From the NCBI GenBank assembly GCA_943329075.2, contig CALQCM020000010.1, positions 34,782-98,781 of the forward strand: 64,000 nt of DNA. The letters run 5' to 3'. The notes below the pieces were generated by a model that saw only the letters and a program-made list of their open reading frames with translations, was not told the origin of the DNA and did not search any database. This DNA is from Chitinophaga pinensis (lineage in GTDB: Bacteria > Pseudomonadota > Gammaproteobacteria > Burkholderiales > SG8-41). Both the position numbers and the translations under genes were made by a program. This document shows positions 1 through 10,114 of this stretch, piece after piece; positions within the stretch are counted from its first letter, which is position 1; each line of letters starts with the position of its first letter.

Positions 1-520
1 CGGGCGAGCACGACGACCAGATGGCGCCGATGCTGGACGCGGCCAGCATCGCGATCACCGCGCCTGGAATGTTCGGCAGATAGGCGGCCACGCGGTCGCC
101 GGCCTTGACGCCGCTGCCGCGCAGGGCCTGGGCGAGGCGCGAAACCTCCTGGTGCAGTTCGGCAAAGGTCACGCTGCTTTCAACGCGGTCTTCGCCGCGG
201 AAGATCAGGGCCGGTGCGTGGTCGCGGCGGCGCAGCAGGTTTTCGGCATAGTTCAGGCGCGCCTGCGGGAACCAGCGCGCGCCGGGCATGCGTGTGCGGT
301 GTTCGACAGTCACATTGCCGGGGCCGTCGCCGATGACGCCGCAGAACGACCAGATCTCGCGCCAGAACTGTTCGGGTTCTTCAACCGACCATTGATACAG
401 CGCGTCGTAATCGGCAAAGCTGCGGTGGTATCTGGCGGACGCGCCGCGCATGAAAGCGCGCATCGGCGACGCCGCCATCGATGCTGCGGAAGGTTGCCAC
501 AACGGTTTAACCATGGCCAT
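1..520 (-). CDS. aacS: Acetoacetyl-CoA synthetase, N-terminal part (cut by window edge)
   Basis: The reverse strand reads about 173 codons from ATG at 520 (a second in-frame ATG lies at 514) to the window edge. The protein has the N-terminal cap typical of acetoacetate-CoA ligases (FWREIWSFC near residues 55-65, ARWFPQARLNYAENLL near 85-100), then the start of the AMP-binding fold ending in GAIWSSCSP. Enzymes of this family activate acetoacetate with ATP and CoA in ketone-body or PHB recycling. The ligase motifs lie outside the window, so acetoacetate specificity rests on the N-terminal cap; a related short-chain acyl-CoA synthetase is the alternative. Confidence 0.8.
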   Translation of the reverse strand, partial: MAMVKPLWQPSAASMAASPMRAFMRGASARYHRSFADYDALYQWSVEEPEQFWREIWSFCGVIGDGPGNVTVEHRTRMPGARWFPQARLNYAENLLRRRDHAPALIFRGEDRVESSVTFAELHQEVSRLAQALRGSGVKAGDRVAAYLPNIPGAVIAMLAASSIGAIWSSCSP

Positions 521-569
521 CGTGTCCTGTCGCGTTTTTAAGAATTCGCGGGAGCTAATTCGCGCCATT

Positions 570-593
570 CTCACCCTCTCCCGCCGGGGTGAG
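570..593. repeat. Short hairpin between aacS and lysS
   Basis: CTCACC and GGTGAG form a 6-bp inverted repeat around a GC-rich centre in the short gap between lysS and the upstream ligase gene. GAATTC occurs on each side (542-547 and 593-598). There is no T-run on either strand, so this is not a convincing terminator. It may be a small dispersed intergenic palindrome. Confidence 0.3.
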
Positions 594-636
594 GAATTCA
601 TTGCGCTGACCGCTATTATCTACCTGCGCTCGATGA

Positions 637-2139
637 TTATTCGGCGCGCATCTGCGGAAACAGGATCACGTCGCGGATCGACGGGCTGTCGGTGAGCAGC
701 ATGACCAGGCGGTCGACGCCGATGCCGGTGCCGGCGGTCGGCGGCAGTCCGTATTCAAGCGCGCGGATGTAGTCGGCGTCATAGTGCATCGCCTCCTGGT
801 CGCCGGCGTCCTTCTGCCGCACCTGCGCGGCAAAGCGCTCGGCCTGGTCTTCCGGATCGTTCAGCTCCGAGAAGCCGTTGGCGATTTCGCGGCCGGCGAT
901 GAAGAGTTCGAAACGCTCGGTGATTTCCGGGTTGCTGTCGTTGCGGCGCGCCAGCGGCGAAACTTCGGCCGGGTAGTCGATGATGAAAGTCGGATCGAAC
1001 AGCTCGGCTTCGGCAGTGCCCTCGAACAGGGTCAGTTGCAGGCCGCCAAGGCCGTCGGTGTCGCGGACCGGCAGCTTCAGTTCAGCCAGCTTGTGGATCA
1101 GTTTGGCGCGGTCGTTGAGGATGTCGTCGGTGATTTCCGGACGGTGCTTCTTGATCGCATCGGTGATGGTCAGGCGCTCGAACGGCTTGCCGAAATCGAT
1201 CTTGCGTCCCTGATAAGTGATTTCGGTGACACCGAAAACGGCCAACGTGATCTCTTTGAACATCTCCTCGATCAGGGTCATCATGTAGCGGTAGTCGCGG
1301 TAGGCAACATACAGCTCGATCATGGTGAATTCGGGATTGTGGCGGGTCGAGATGCCCTCATTGCGGAAATTGCGATTGATCTCGAAAACCTTTTCGAAGC
1401 CGCCGACCACGAGACGTTTCAGATACAGTTCCGGCGCGATACGCAGATAAAGCTGCATGTCGAGTGCGTTGTGGTGGGTGACGAAGGGGCGCGCCGAGGC
1501 GCCGCCGGGGATCGGGTGCATCATCGGCGTTTCGACTTCGAGGAAGCGGCGCTGCAGCAGCAGCGTGCGCATGGCCTGGATGATGCGCGAGCGCAGCACG
1601 AAATTCAGGCGCGTCTCCTCGTTGCAGATGAGATCGACGTAACGCTGGCGGTATTTCTGCTCCTGGTCGGTGAGGCCATGGTATTTTTCCGGCAGGGGGC
1701 GCAGGGATTTCACCAGCAGCGTGACGTATTTGACGCGTATCGTCAGTTCGCCCTTCTGCGTCTTGAACAACACGCCTTCGACGCCGACGATATCGCCGAT
1801 GTCGAAGTGCTTGAATTCATCGTGCTGTTCCTTGCCGGGATAGGCGTCCGTGAGGTAGAGCTGGATGGCGCCGCCCATGTCCTGGATGTTGGCGAAGGTC
1901 GCCTTGCCCATCAGGCGTTTGAGCATGATGCGGCCGGCTACGCGCACGACCACCGGATTGAGGTCGAGCCAGTCGCGGTCTTTTTCATCGTGAAAAGCGT
2001 GCAGGTCGTCGGCGAAATGGTCGCGGCTGAATTTGTTCGGGAAGGCGAAACCCTTTTCGCGCAACGCCTTCAGTTTGGCGCGGCGCTCGGCGATGATCTG
2101 GTTTTCTTCGGCTTTCGGTGCGACGGGTTGATCACTCAT
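637..2139 (-). CDS. lysS: Lysyl-tRNA synthetase, class II
   Basis: This 500-residue protein charges tRNA-Lys in the cytoplasm. The N-terminal OB-fold anticodon-binding domain spans roughly residues 60-145. The class II core follows, with motif 2 ([14 protein letters not shown], about 258-271) and motif 3 ([13 protein letters not shown], about 470-482) near the C-terminus. The length is normal for the family (about 500). It lies 29 bases downstream of prfB on the same strand, the common prfB-lysS order, so the two are probably cotranscribed. Start is the ATG giving MSDQPVAPK. Confidence 0.97.
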   Translation of the reverse strand: MSDQPVAPKAEENQIIAERRAKLKALREKGFAFPNKFSRDHFADDLHAFHDEKDRDWLDLNPVVVRVAGRIMLKRLMGKATFANIQDMGGAIQLYLTDAYPGKEQHDEFKHFDIGDIVGVEGVLFKTQKGELTIRVKYVTLLVKSLRPLPEKYHGLTDQEQKYRQRYVDLICNEETRLNFVLRSRIIQAMRTLLLQRRFLEVETPMMHPIPGGASARPFVTHHNALDMQLYLRIAPELYLKRLVVGGFEKVFEINRNFRNEGISTRHNPEFTMIELYVAYRDYRYMMTLIEEMFKEITLAVFGVTEITYQGRKIDFGKPFERLTITDAIKKHRPEITDDILNDRAKLIHKLAELKLPVRDTDGLGGLQLTLFEGTAEAELFDPTFIIDYPAEVSPLARRNDSNPEITERFELFIAGREIANGFSELNDPEDQAERFAAQVRQKDAGDQEAMHYDADYIRALEYGLPPTAGTGIGVDRLVMLLTDSPSIRDVILFPQMRAE

Positions 2140-2168
2140 GGTGTCCTCGATACGGCGGCCTGCGCCGC

Positions 2169-3273
2169 CTAGATGCCCTGTTTCAGGCTGGCATTGATGA
2201 ATTCGTCGAGACCGCCGTCGAGCACGGCCTGCGTGTTGCCGATTTCGACATTGGTGCGAAGGTCCTTGATGCGCGACTGGTCAAGCACGTAAGAGCGGAT
2301 TTGATGCCCCCAACCGATGTCGGTCTTGGTGTCTTCAATCGCCTGTTTTTCTTCATTGCGTTTGCGGATCTCAAGTTCGTACAAACGCGACTTCAACATC
2401 GCCATCGCCTCGGCGCGGTTGCGGTGCTGTGAACGGTCGTTCTGGCACTGCACGACGATGCCGGTCGGCGCGTGCGTGATACGGATCGCCGAGTCGGTCT
2501 TGTTGATGTGCTGTCCGCCGGCGCCCGAGGCGCGGAAGGTGTCGATGCGCAGGTCGGCCGGATTGATGTCGATCTCGATGGTGTCGTCGACCTCGGGGTA
2601 GACGAAGACGCTGGCGAAGGAGGTGTGGCGCCGGTTGTTGGAGTCGAATGGCGATTTGCGCACGAGGCGATGGATGCCCGATTCGGTGCGCAGATGCCCG
2701 TAGGCGTATTCGCCGGTGATTTTCAGCGAGGCACTCTTGATGCCGGCAACTTCGGCCGGCGATTCTTCAAGCAGTTCGACCTTGAAGCCCTTGCGTTCGC
2801 AATAGCGCAGATACATGCGTTCGAGCGAATGTGCCCAGTCCTGCGCCTCGGTGCCGCCCGAGCCGGACTGGATGTCGAGAAAGCAGTTGTTCGGATCCAT
2901 CGGATTCGAAAACATGCGGCGGAACTCGAGATCGACCACGGTCTTTTCGAGTTCGAGTGTGTCTTTGGCGATCGACTGCAGCGACGAGTCGTCGCCTTCT
3001 TCGCGCGCCATGGCGAACAACTCGTCGGCGTCCTGCAGGTCCTGGTCGAGTTTGGCCAGGGTGCCGACGGTGGATTCGAGTGATTTGCGCTCGCGGCCGA
3101 GGTCCTGCGCGCGTTTGGCGTCCCCCCAGACGGCGGGGTCTTCACACAGTTTTACGACTTCTTCGAGACGCTGGCGCTTTGCTGCGAAGTCAAAGATACC
3201 TCCGCAGTTCGGTATTGCGTTGGCCGAGGTCCTGCAGGCGGCGGGTGACGATATTGAGCTGTTCTGCTTCCAT
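2169..3273 (-). CDS. prfB: Peptide chain release factor 2, with programmed +1 frameshift
   Basis: RF2 recognises UGA and UAA and releases the finished peptide. The gene is read in two frames: 27 codons from ATG at 3273 ([12 protein letters not shown]...) run to an in-frame TGA at 3190-3192, then a +1 shift at CTT-TGA-C continues as [13 protein letters not shown] to the stop at 2169. The product is about 367 residues, as expected (E. coli 365). The stop-codon recognition motif SPF and the catalytic GAGGQH motif are both intact. A Shine-Dalgarno-like GGAGG sits 3 bases before the slip codon. Annotation that ignores the shift would give a truncated 283-residue product. It is followed closely by lysS. 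Confidence 0.96.
3189..3203 (-). promoter_or_regulatory. prfB +1 frameshift site with internal SD element
   Basis: Reverse strand: GGAGG (3203-3199), TAT, then CTT TGA C (3195-3189). The spacing between the SD-like element and CTT is the same 3 bases as in E. coli prfB. UGA is decoded poorly when RF2 is scarce, so the ribosome slips forward on CUU and makes more RF2; this autoregulation is established for prfB. Here it is inferred from the conserved arrangement. Confidence 0.93.
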
Positions 3274-3346
3274 GCTGCGGGTGTCAGTGGCGAAAACCGT
3301 GATTATACAGGACGGCGTTATGTTACCGCCCCGATTGCGCGCGGAC

Positions 3347-5050
3347 TCAGGCCGGTAGCCAGTGCTCGAAGGTGATCTGCAGGCTGCGCGTGGCGTTGAA
3401 TTCATTGACGCCGATGCGGTAGACCGCCCGCACGCGCGGCGGCAGCGGCTCGGCATGCGAGAACAGCATGGCTTCGAATTCGCCATCGCCCTTGCGCAGG
3501 CGCAGTTTGGCGTGACGGCCGCCGACCGTGCGCTGCTGCAGCACCTCAAAGATGTCGCAGAAAGTCGGTGCCGGGAAACCCTGGCCCCACACCGCCTGCT
3601 CCAACTGGGCGGCGGTATTGAGTGTGAGGAACTGTGAGGCGAGCGGGCCGTCGGTGGCAATCACGCGCTCCAGATCAGCCGGCGTCAACATGCTGCGCAC
3701 GACCTGCTCGAACAGGCCGCTGAAGCGCGCGAAGTCGGCTTCGCGCAGCGTCAGGCCGGCGGCCGCGGCGTGACCGCCGAAACGAATAATCAGTTCCGGT
3801 GCCTGTTTGGTCACCAGATCGAGCGCGTCGCGCAGATGCAGCGCACTGATCGAACGGCCGGAGCCCTTGATTTCGCCGTTGTTGCCGCGTGCGAAGGCGA
3901 TGACGGGACGGTGCAGGCGTTCCTTCAACCGCGAGGCGAGGATGCCGATCACACCCTGATGCCATTCTGCGTCGAACAGGCAGAGGCTGAAGTCGTCGCC
4001 GGTCTCGAGTGCATCGAGCTTGGCCATCGCGTTCTCGTGCATGTCGGATTCGATGGCACGGCGCTGTTTATTCAGCTGATCGAGTTCCTGCGCCATGCGC
4101 GCCGCGGCGGCGGTGTCGTCGCTGATCAGGCAGTTAATGCCGCGCGACATGTCGTCGAGGCGGCCCGCCGCATTCAAGCGCGGACCGAGCACGAAACCGA
4201 GGTCGTAGGTCGAGGCGCGCCGCGCGTCGCGACCGGCCACACGCATCAGCGCGGCGACCCCGGGCCAGGTCTTGCCGGCACGGATGCGCTCAAGGCCCTG
4301 CGCGACGAGCCGGCGGTTGTTTTCGTCGAGACGCACAACGTCGGCGACGGTGCCGAGCGCGACCAGATCGAGCAGGCTGGCGAGATTGGGTTCGGCACGC
4401 GTGGCAAAGGCGCCGCGTTTGCGCAGTTCGGCGCGCAGGGCCAGCATCAGATAAAACATGACGCCGACGCCGGCGAGATTCTTGCTCGGAAAATTACAGT
4501 CGGGCTGGTTCGGATTGATGATGCACTCGGCCGCCGGCAGTTCGGACCCGGGCAGATGATGGTCGGTGACCCAGACGCGCATGCCCGCCGCATTGGCGGC
4601 AGCGACGCCGTCGACGCTGGCAATGCCGTTGTCGACAGTGACCAGTACGTCGGGATGTTTCGTTGCTTTGGCCAGCGCGACAATTTCAGGCGTCAGTCCG
4701 TAGCCGTATTCGAAGCGGTTGGGCACCAGATAATCGACGTTGGCGCCGAGTGCGCGCAGCGCGCGGTAGCCGACCGCGCAGGCGGTGGCGCCATCGGAAT
4801 CGTAGTCAGCAATGATGAGAAGTTTCTCACCGGCTGCAATGGCGTCCGCAGCCAGCGTTGCCATGCGCTCGACGTTGGTCAGTTCCGTGTAGGGAATAAG
4901 CCCGCGCAGATCGGTATTGAGTTGCGCCGCCGATTGAATGCCGCGCGCCGCATAGATTTGCGCCAGCAACGCAGGGGTGCCGTCGTTGATCAGCGCGGCG
5001 ATGCGCTCTGGCGGCGCGGCGCGGACTTCGATGTTGTGGGTGTCAGGCAT
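3347..5050 (-). CDS. recJ: Single-stranded-DNA-specific 5'-3' exonuclease RecJ
   Basis: This 567-residue protein has the DHH phosphoesterase signature: ADYDSDGATA (81-90), VTVDNGIAS (138-145) and VTDHH (161-165), which hold the catalytic metals. A DHHA1 domain with RFGGHAAAAGLTL follows, then a C-terminal OB-like region. RecJ degrades single-stranded DNA 5' to 3' in recombination, mismatch and base-excision repair. The length matches the family (about 565-580). It overlaps the preceding gene (stop at 5043) by 8 bases and lies just upstream of prfB on the same strand, suggesting one transcription unit. Confidence 0.96.
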   Translation of the reverse strand: MPDTHNIEVRAAPPERIAALINDGTPALLAQIYAARGIQSAAQLNTDLRGLIPYTELTNVERMATLAADAIAAGEKLLIIADYDSDGATACAVGYRALRALGANVDYLVPNRFEYGYGLTPEIVALAKATKHPDVLVTVDNGIASVDGVAAANAAGMRVWVTDHHLPGSELPAAECIINPNQPDCNFPSKNLAGVGVMFYLMLALRAELRKRGAFATRAEPNLASLLDLVALGTVADVVRLDENNRRLVAQGLERIRAGKTWPGVAALMRVAGRDARRASTYDLGFVLGPRLNAAGRLDDMSRGINCLISDDTAAAARMAQELDQLNKQRRAIESDMHENAMAKLDALETGDDFSLCLFDAEWHQGVIGILASRLKERLHRPVIAFARGNNGEIKGSGRSISALHLRDALDLVTKQAPELIIRFGGHAAAAGLTLREADFARFSGLFEQVVRSMLTPADLERVIATDGPLASQFLTLNTAAQLEQAVWGQGFPAPTFCDIFEVLQQRTVGGRHAKLRLRKGDGEFEAMLFSHAEPLPPRVRAVYRIGVNEFNATRSLQITFEHWLPA

Positions 5051-6050
5051 GGGTGGCGATCGATTTTACGCGGCGCCACCAGCGCCACAGATGGGCGGCG
5101 GTCACCTCAAATTGTTTTCCCTGCGGCGCGCCGGGTATGAGCAGTGTCAGTTTTTCAAGGTGGCCGGCTTTCAGCGCGGCGTGGCAGGGCGCCATCCATT
5201 GCTGCTCGAATTTCTCAATCGCCTGTTGCCATGATTCCAGATCGGGGGTGTTGTCGCGCAAGGCCGTGACGACGACCAGTGCGTTGCCGCCGGCGTTGAA
5301 AACCGCATCCGCATGGTCAGGCAACGGTGATGCCGGCACGGCGGTTTTCAGGGCCAAGGCGCGCGCCAGCGGCTCATCCGCCCAAACCTGCGAGTAGCTC
5401 GCACCGGTGGCTGCGGGCGCAGTGCCTCCTCCCCACAACCACAGGCTGTTGAAGGCGGGCAGGCCGCGCGCTTCGCGTTCGGCATTGAGCGGATGCGCGT
5501 GCAGCAGCATCTGCACTTCATTGATGACGCGCCGCCAGTGCCGGCTGTCAGGGCCCGTCGGCATCACGCTGTCGATATCGCGGTTGAGTGCCGCGGACAG
5601 CGGCCGGGTGATCAGGTCGGTATGCGTTTCGCTGCGCACGTAGCAGCGGCCCGCCTTGCCGGCGCAGAACAGCAGCCCGTCTTCGTGAAAGTGCGCGTTT
5701 AACGCGCCAACCAGCGTTGCCGATTCTTGGTGCGTCGGGGCACCGGTGGCGTCGCTTAGATACATGCGGCTTTGACGCAAATAAAGATGCACCGGGTCGC
5801 AGCGCAGCCAATAGGCGTTGCCGGGGTCGCCGCCGTCACTGGCTAGGGTGAGCGCGGCAACCGGCCAGTCGTTGCGGCGCGCGACGCCAAACGCTGCGCA
5901 TAACCAGGTATCCGTATCGCTCGCCGCCAGCGTGGTCGCATCGCCGCGCGTCAGCAAGGTGGATAGATGCGGCGTGTTCGGGCGCAGCGCGGTCATTTCA
6001 CGCAGTGCGGCGGGCAGCAGATCGGGAACCAGCAGGGTACAGTGCGTCAT
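5043..6050 (-). CDS. Phosphoglycerate-mutase-like protein of unknown function
   Basis: This is a 335-residue protein starting MTHCTLLVPDLLPAAL. An open frame continues upstream to 6122, but the sequence from the ATG at 6050 looks like the natural start. It resembles proteins often labelled cofactor-independent phosphoglycerate mutase regulators, commonly found next to recJ in betaproteobacteria. Visible landmarks are LVPDLLP at the N-terminus and the central block RRVINEVQMLLHAHPLN. No catalytic metal-binding set for a true mutase is obvious. No signal peptide or membrane segment is seen. Translational coupling with recJ is likely because the genes overlap by 8 bases. The function is unknown. 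Confidence 0.7.
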   Translation of the reverse strand: MTHCTLLVPDLLPAALREMTALRPNTPHLSTLLTRGDATTLAASDTDTWLCAAFGVARRNDWPVAALTLASDGGDPGNAYWLRCDPVHLYLRQSRMYLSDATGAPTHQESATLVGALNAHFHEDGLLFCAGKAGRCYVRSETHTDLITRPLSAALNRDIDSVMPTGPDSRHWRRVINEVQMLLHAHPLNAEREARGLPAFNSLWLWGGGTAPAATGASYSQVWADEPLARALALKTAVPASPLPDHADAVFNAGGNALVVVTALRDNTPDLESWQQAIEKFEQQWMAPCHAALKAGHLEKLTLLIPGAPQGKQFEVTAAHLWRWWRRVKSIATHA

Positions 6051-6149
6051 TGCTGCGCAGTGTAACATCTGCTTTCGTTGTGGCAGTGCCGGCGTTTTCG
6101 CGGTCGGCACGCACTGTGGCAAACTCTCGTTTTACCGGCAGAAATCATT

Positions 6150-7394
6150 TTGCAACCCTACGAACTTTTCATCGGTCTGCGTTATACCCGCGCGCGTCAG
6201 CGCAGCCGCTTTATTTCCTTTATTTCGCTGGTGTCGGTGATCGGTATCGCGCTTGGCATCACGGTGCTGATCACGGTGTTATCGGTGATGAACGGCTTTC
6301 AGCGCGAGGTGCGCACGCGCATCCTCAGCGTGGCCTCGCATATTCAGGTTTCCGGTGCTGACAACACGCTCAAGGACTGGCGTGTGGTGGCCGAAAAAGC
6401 GGTGCAGAACAGCGAAGTGGTGGCGGCCGCGCCCTATGTGTCGGCGCAGGGCCTGTTGTCGAGCGGCAATGCGGTACGCGGCGCTTACATCCGCGGCATC
6501 GTGCCGGACGCCGAGGAGCGGGTCGCCGATCTGGCGCAGCACATGAAAAGCGGCAGCCTGAACGCGTTGAAGCCCGGCGAGTTCAGTGTCGTGCTCGGCA
6601 TCGAACTGGCACGCGCGCTCGGCGCAACGGTCGGCGACAAGGTGGTTTTGATCGCGCCACAGGGTCAGGTGACGCCGGCCGGCATACTGCCGCGCCTGCG
6701 CCAGTTCACGGTGGTCGGTATTTTTGCCGTCGATCATTACGAATACGACTCGGGCCTGGCGCTGGTGCATATGGAGGATGCGCAGAAGTTATACCGCATG
6801 GGCGACGCGGTCAGCGGCGTGCGCCTCAAGCTGCACGACCTGTTTCGTGCGGGTGCGGTGTCGCTTGAGCTCTCGCGCACGCTCGGGCCGGATGCGTATA
6901 TGACGGACTGGACGCGGCTCAACGCGAATTTCTTCCGTGCCGTCGATATTGAAAAACGCATGATGTTTTTCATTGTCTTCCTGATCATCGCAGTGGCGGC
7001 GTTCAATATCGTCTCCAGCCTGTTTATGGCGGTAAAAGACAAACAGGCCGATATCGCGATTCTGCGCACGCTGGGCGCGAGTCCGGGCAGTGTCATGAAG
7101 ATCTTTCTGATTCAGGGCACGCTGGTTGGTTTGATCGGCACGCTCACCGGAGTGGTCGGCGGTGTAGCGCTGGCGGCCAACGTTGATGTCGTCGTGCCCT
7201 TCATCGAATCACTGGTGGGTTTCAAGTTTCTTTCCAAGGACGTTTACCAGATCAGCGATCTGCCCTCGGAAGTGCGCGCCGCCGACGTGCTGGTGACCGC
7301 GGTGTTTTCGTTTGTGGTGAGTATGCTGGCAACGGTGTATCCGAGCTGGCGCGCCTCGAAAATCAATCCGGCGGAGGCGCTGCGTTATGAATAA
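6150..7394 (+). CDS. lolC: Lipoprotein-releasing ABC transporter permease LolC/LolE
   Basis: With LolD this inner-membrane permease extracts outer-membrane lipoproteins and hands them to LolA. The family N-terminus ([13 protein letters not shown]...[16 protein letters not shown]) places the start at TTG 6150, giving MQPYELF and 414 residues; the frame is open further upstream but does not match the family there. One membrane segment lies at about residues 23-45, followed by a large periplasmic MacB_PCD-like region and three C-terminal membrane segments. It ends within lolD (8-base overlap). Whether it is best called LolC or LolE cannot be settled here; only one permease gene is present. Confidence 0.93.
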   Translation: MQPYELFIGLRYTRARQRSRFISFISLVSVIGIALGITVLITVLSVMNGFQREVRTRILSVASHIQVSGADNTLKDWRVVAEKAVQNSEVVAAAPYVSAQGLLSSGNAVRGAYIRGIVPDAEERVADLAQHMKSGSLNALKPGEFSVVLGIELARALGATVGDKVVLIAPQGQVTPAGILPRLRQFTVVGIFAVDHYEYDSGLALVHMEDAQKLYRMGDAVSGVRLKLHDLFRAGAVSLELSRTLGPDAYMTDWTRLNANFFRAVDIEKRMMFFIVFLIIAVAAFNIVSSLFMAVKDKQADIAILRTLGASPGSVMKIFLIQGTLVGLIGTLTGVVGGVALAANVDVVVPFIESLVGFKFLSKDVYQISDLPSEVRAADVLVTAVFSFVVSMLATVYPSWRASKINPAEALRYE

Positions 7395-8085
7395 CGTTGC
7401 CGCCGCCAACAGCGTGGCGATCGAATGCCGCGACCTGTGCAAGGTCTACCGTCAGGGCCAGGCCGAAGTGCGCGTGTTGCAAAGCGTGAATCTTGCGGTG
7501 GCGCGCGGCGAATGTGTGGCGATCGTCGGTGTATCGGGCTCCGGCAAGAGCACGCTGCTGCATTTGCTTGGCGGCCTCGATGCGGCCAGCAGCGGCAGCG
7601 TCCATATCGGCGGACGCGATATTGCCGGCCTCGATGAGGCGGCGCGCGGCGCCTTGCGCAACCGCGAGCTTGGCTTTGTTTACCAGTTTCACCATTTGCT
7701 GCCGGAATTTTCGGCAGTCGAGAACGTGGCGATGCCGTTGTTGATCCGGCGTTGCGAACCGGCGCAGGCGGTGGCGGTGGCCGAGGCCATGTTGCAGAAG
7801 GTCGGCCTCGGTCATCGCTTTACCCATGCGCCGTCCGAGCTTTCGGGCGGCGAACGCCAGCGTGTGGCAGTGGCGCGCGCGCTGGTGACGCAGCCGGCCT
7901 GCGTGCTGGCTGACGAACCGACCGGCAATCTTGACCGTCAGACCGCTGGCGAGGTGTTTGCGCTGATGCGTGAATTGAACCGCTCGCTGGGCTGCAGCTT
8001 CGTGATTGCCACCCACGACGGGGAAATCGCCGCGCATGCCGACCGCGCGTTGAAACTGATCGACGGCGCATTGCAGACGGCCTGA
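7387..8085 (+). CDS. lolD: Lipoprotein-releasing ABC transporter ATP-binding protein
   Basis: This 232-residue ABC ATPase powers the Lol lipoprotein-sorting complex. Walker A is GVSGSGKS (48-55), the signature is [15 protein letters not shown] (about 145-159), and Walker B with the downstream aspartate is [10 protein letters not shown] (about 167). [16 protein letters not shown] is the LolD-type Q-loop region. It overlaps the permease by 8 bases, so translation is likely coupled. The length equals that of E. coli LolD (233). Confidence 0.95.
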   Translation: MNNVAAANSVAIECRDLCKVYRQGQAEVRVLQSVNLAVARGECVAIVGVSGSGKSTLLHLLGGLDAASSGSVHIGGRDIAGLDEAARGALRNRELGFVYQFHHLLPEFSAVENVAMPLLIRRCEPAQAVAVAEAMLQKVGLGHRFTHAPSELSGGERQRVAVARALVTQPACVLADEPTGNLDRQTAGEVFALMRELNRSLGCSFVIATHDGEIAAHADRALKLIDGALQTA

Positions 8086-8112
8086 CTTGCGCGCAAGCGG
8101 CGCGCCGCTTGT

Positions 8113-8421
8113 TCACTCCGGGTGCAGCAACCCGCTGTCGACGAATTCATGAAAACGCGATTCGCTGGCGAGTGCTTCGTCGAGCACCAATTGCGGTGCG
8201 GTGCGCGCGACCAGGCGCGGCAATAGCGCGCCGACCGCAATGATGACGAGGCCGCTGGCGATCCAGCCGAGCAACGCCAGCCCCACACCAATACCGAGGA
8301 CCGGCAGCCTTACCAGCGGCAGCAACAGGCGCGCATTGATGTAACGAGCCGCTGCCGCAGCGTTGATGTTGGGCGTAACAGTGCCGGCGCGGCAGCCGGC
8401 GACAAACTCCGCGTGCGTCAT
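8113..8421 (-). CDS. Small two-segment membrane protein, unknown function
   Basis: A 102-residue protein from ATG at 8421 (MTHAEFVAGCRAG). The frame stays open up to 8463, but that part would overlap the channel gene. Two adjacent hydrophobic stretches (about residues 33-65) form likely membrane helices, followed by a polar tail rich in charged residues. It begins 10 bases after the potassium channel gene on the same strand and is probably cotranscribed. No family was recognised. Confidence 0.6.
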   Translation of the reverse strand: MTHAEFVAGCRAGTVTPNINAAAAARYINARLLLPLVRLPVLGIGVGLALLGWIASGLVIIAVGALLPRLVARTAPQLVLDEALASESRFHEFVDSGLLHPE

Positions 8422-8431
8422 CGCGCCGGTA

Positions 8432-9469
8432 TCAGACCCAGCCCAGCGCCGATTCGACGGCACGTCGTCCCTCGGGGGTCGCCATGATGACCAGTGTCAT
8501 GCCGGCGCGCAGCGGATGCTGTTCTTCCGGGTTGAAGACCCACTTTTCATTGTCGCGCAGCGCCAGCATGATGTGATTGCGGTCGGGCAGCAGCAGTTCG
8601 GCGAGCGGTTTCTCGTCGAAACCGGCAGGCACGATGACTTCTTCGACGCGCAGGTTTTCGTCGGACTTCAGCATCTGGTCGAGGAAGGTGACGACATGCG
8701 GCCGGATCATCGCCGAGGCGATACGCAGGCCGCCGGTGAAGTCCGGTGAAACGATGGCATCGGCACCGGCCTTGCGCAATTTTTCGGAATTGCGAATTTC
8801 ATGGCAGCGCGCGACGACGCGCGCCGCCGGATTGAGCTGCTTGGCGGTCAGGCTGATCATCAGGTTTTTGCTGTCGTCGCCGGTCACTGCGAACACGCCG
8901 CGCGCGGTTTCGATGTGTGCCTTTTGCAGAATGTCGTCATCGCTGCCGTCGCCGTGGATAAACATCTGGTTCGGATGTTTTTCCAGTTGCGTGTTGATCG
9001 CGTTCATGTCCTCGTCGATGACGACGTAGATGCGCTTGGTCGCATCGAGTTCGTGGGCGACGTTGCGGCCGACGCGGCCGATGCCGCAAATGATGTAGTG
9101 GTTGTCCAGTTTGTGTATGCGTTTTTCCATGCTGCGTCTCCACAATGCTTCACTGATATGGCCTTCGACCAGAAAGGCGGTGACGATCGAGGTCAAATAA
9201 GTCATGACCGCAATGCCGCCCAGCGCAATGAACATCGTGAATACGCGGCCGCCGGGGTGTTCGGAGAGGTCGACGATTTCGCCATAGCCGATGGTGGCGA
9301 TGGTGATGAACGTCATGTAAAAACAGTCGAGCAGCGAATATTTTTCGCCACCGATCATGCGGTAGCCCGCCGTGCCGATGGCGAGGATCGCCAGCATGAT
9401 GACGATCGACCACAGGAGTCCGGCAAAAAGCCGGTGGAAGGTCGAGGTATCGGACGCAGGCAGGGGCAC
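8432..9469 (-). CDS. Potassium channel with RCK (TrkA) regulatory domain
   Basis: 345 residues. Two transmembrane helices flank a pore loop with the K+ selectivity filter TIGYGE (59-64). Next is a Rossmann RCK/TrkA-N domain beginning HYIICGIGRVGRNVAHEL (about 122-139), which binds nucleotide or ions. A TrkA-C domain occupies the last 80 residues or so (VEEVIVPAGFDEKPL...). This is the MthK/Kch-like design of a single-subunit two-helix channel gated by a cytoplasmic ring. The protein probably sits in the inner membrane and controls K+ flux. The small membrane protein downstream might be a partner, but nothing in the sequence shows it. Confidence 0.9.
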   Translation of the reverse strand: MPLPASDTSTFHRLFAGLLWSIVIMLAILAIGTAGYRMIGGEKYSLLDCFYMTFITIATIGYGEIVDLSEHPGGRVFTMFIALGGIAVMTYLTSIVTAFLVEGHISEALWRRSMEKRIHKLDNHYIICGIGRVGRNVAHELDATKRIYVVIDEDMNAINTQLEKHPNQMFIHGDGSDDDILQKAHIETARGVFAVTGDDSKNLMISLTAKQLNPAARVVARCHEIRNSEKLRKAGADAIVSPDFTGGLRIASAMIRPHVVTFLDQMLKSDENLRVEEVIVPAGFDEKPLAELLLPDRNHIMLALRDNEKWVFNPEEQHPLRAGMTLVIMATPEGRRAVESALGWV

Positions 9470-9493
9470 GGCTGAGTTCAGTTCGATAAAGAG

Positions 9494-10114
9494 TCAATAT
9501 TCTACCGGTATCGGATCGAGACTGCGCCACATATACCAGGTGGCGACCGAGCGCCAGGGCTGCCAGCGTTTGTCGAGCGTTGCGAGTTTGCGTGCGCCGA
9601 GCGGCAGTCCGCGGTTGTAATGCAGCCGCATGGCTTTCTGCAGGCCGAGATCGGCGAGCGGAAACACATCGGGACGCATCATGTAAAAAATCAAAAACAT
9701 TTCGGCGGTCCAGCGGCCGATGCCGTGCACCTGTGTGAGTTCGTCGATCAGTTCATCATCGGACATCTGCGGCCAGGCGGCCGGATTCAGCATGCCATTG
9801 GAAAAATGCAGCGCGAGGTCTTTCAGGTAGACGACCTTGCTGCGTGACAGGCCGCAGGCGCGCAGGGCATCGGTGTCATGGCGTTCAACCGTCGCCGGTT
9901 CCAGCACCGGCAGCGCAGTCGACAGCTTCAGCCACACGCTGTCGGCGGCCTTGACCGAAATCTGCTGGCCGACGATGGAGCGCGCCAGCGTGCTGAAGGC
10001 GTCGCCGCGCGAACGCAGAGTCAGTCCCGCGCAGCCGGCGGCGATTTTTGCAATGACGGGGTCACGCGCCGCCAGTTCGCTGGTTGCATTTGCCCAATAG
10101 GACGGCGGTTTCAT
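9494..10114 (-). CDS. DNA-3-methyladenine glycosylase, AlkA/HhH-GPD family
   Basis: 206 residues from ATG at 10114 (MKPPSYWANATSEL). The helix-hairpin-helix is VHGIGRWTAEMFLIF (about 132-146) and the catalytic aspartate is in FPLADLGLQ (about 156), as expected for an HhH-GPD base-excision glycosylase. SIVGQQISVKAAD (about 46-58) is a typical AlkA-family motif. It removes alkylated purines from DNA. It lacks the N-terminal TATA-box-like domain of E. coli AlkA, so it belongs to the short form. Its ATG overlaps the stop of the upstream DUF2062 gene (ATGA), implying coupling. Confidence 0.9.
   Translation of the reverse strand: MKPPSYWANATSELAARDPVIAKIAAGCAGLTLRSRGDAFSTLARSIVGQQISVKAADSVWLKLSTALPVLEPATVERHDTDALRACGLSRSKVVYLKDLALHFSNGMLNPAAWPQMSDDELIDELTQVHGIGRWTAEMFLIFYMMRPDVFPLADLGLQKAMRLHYNRGLPLGARKLATLDKRWQPWRSVATWYMWRSLDPIPVEY

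Noticed and set aside
784..2172. 462-codon open frame on the plus strand
   Set aside because: It is antisense to lysS, whose reading frame shows all class II synthetase motifs. Long antisense frames are common in GC-rich DNA.
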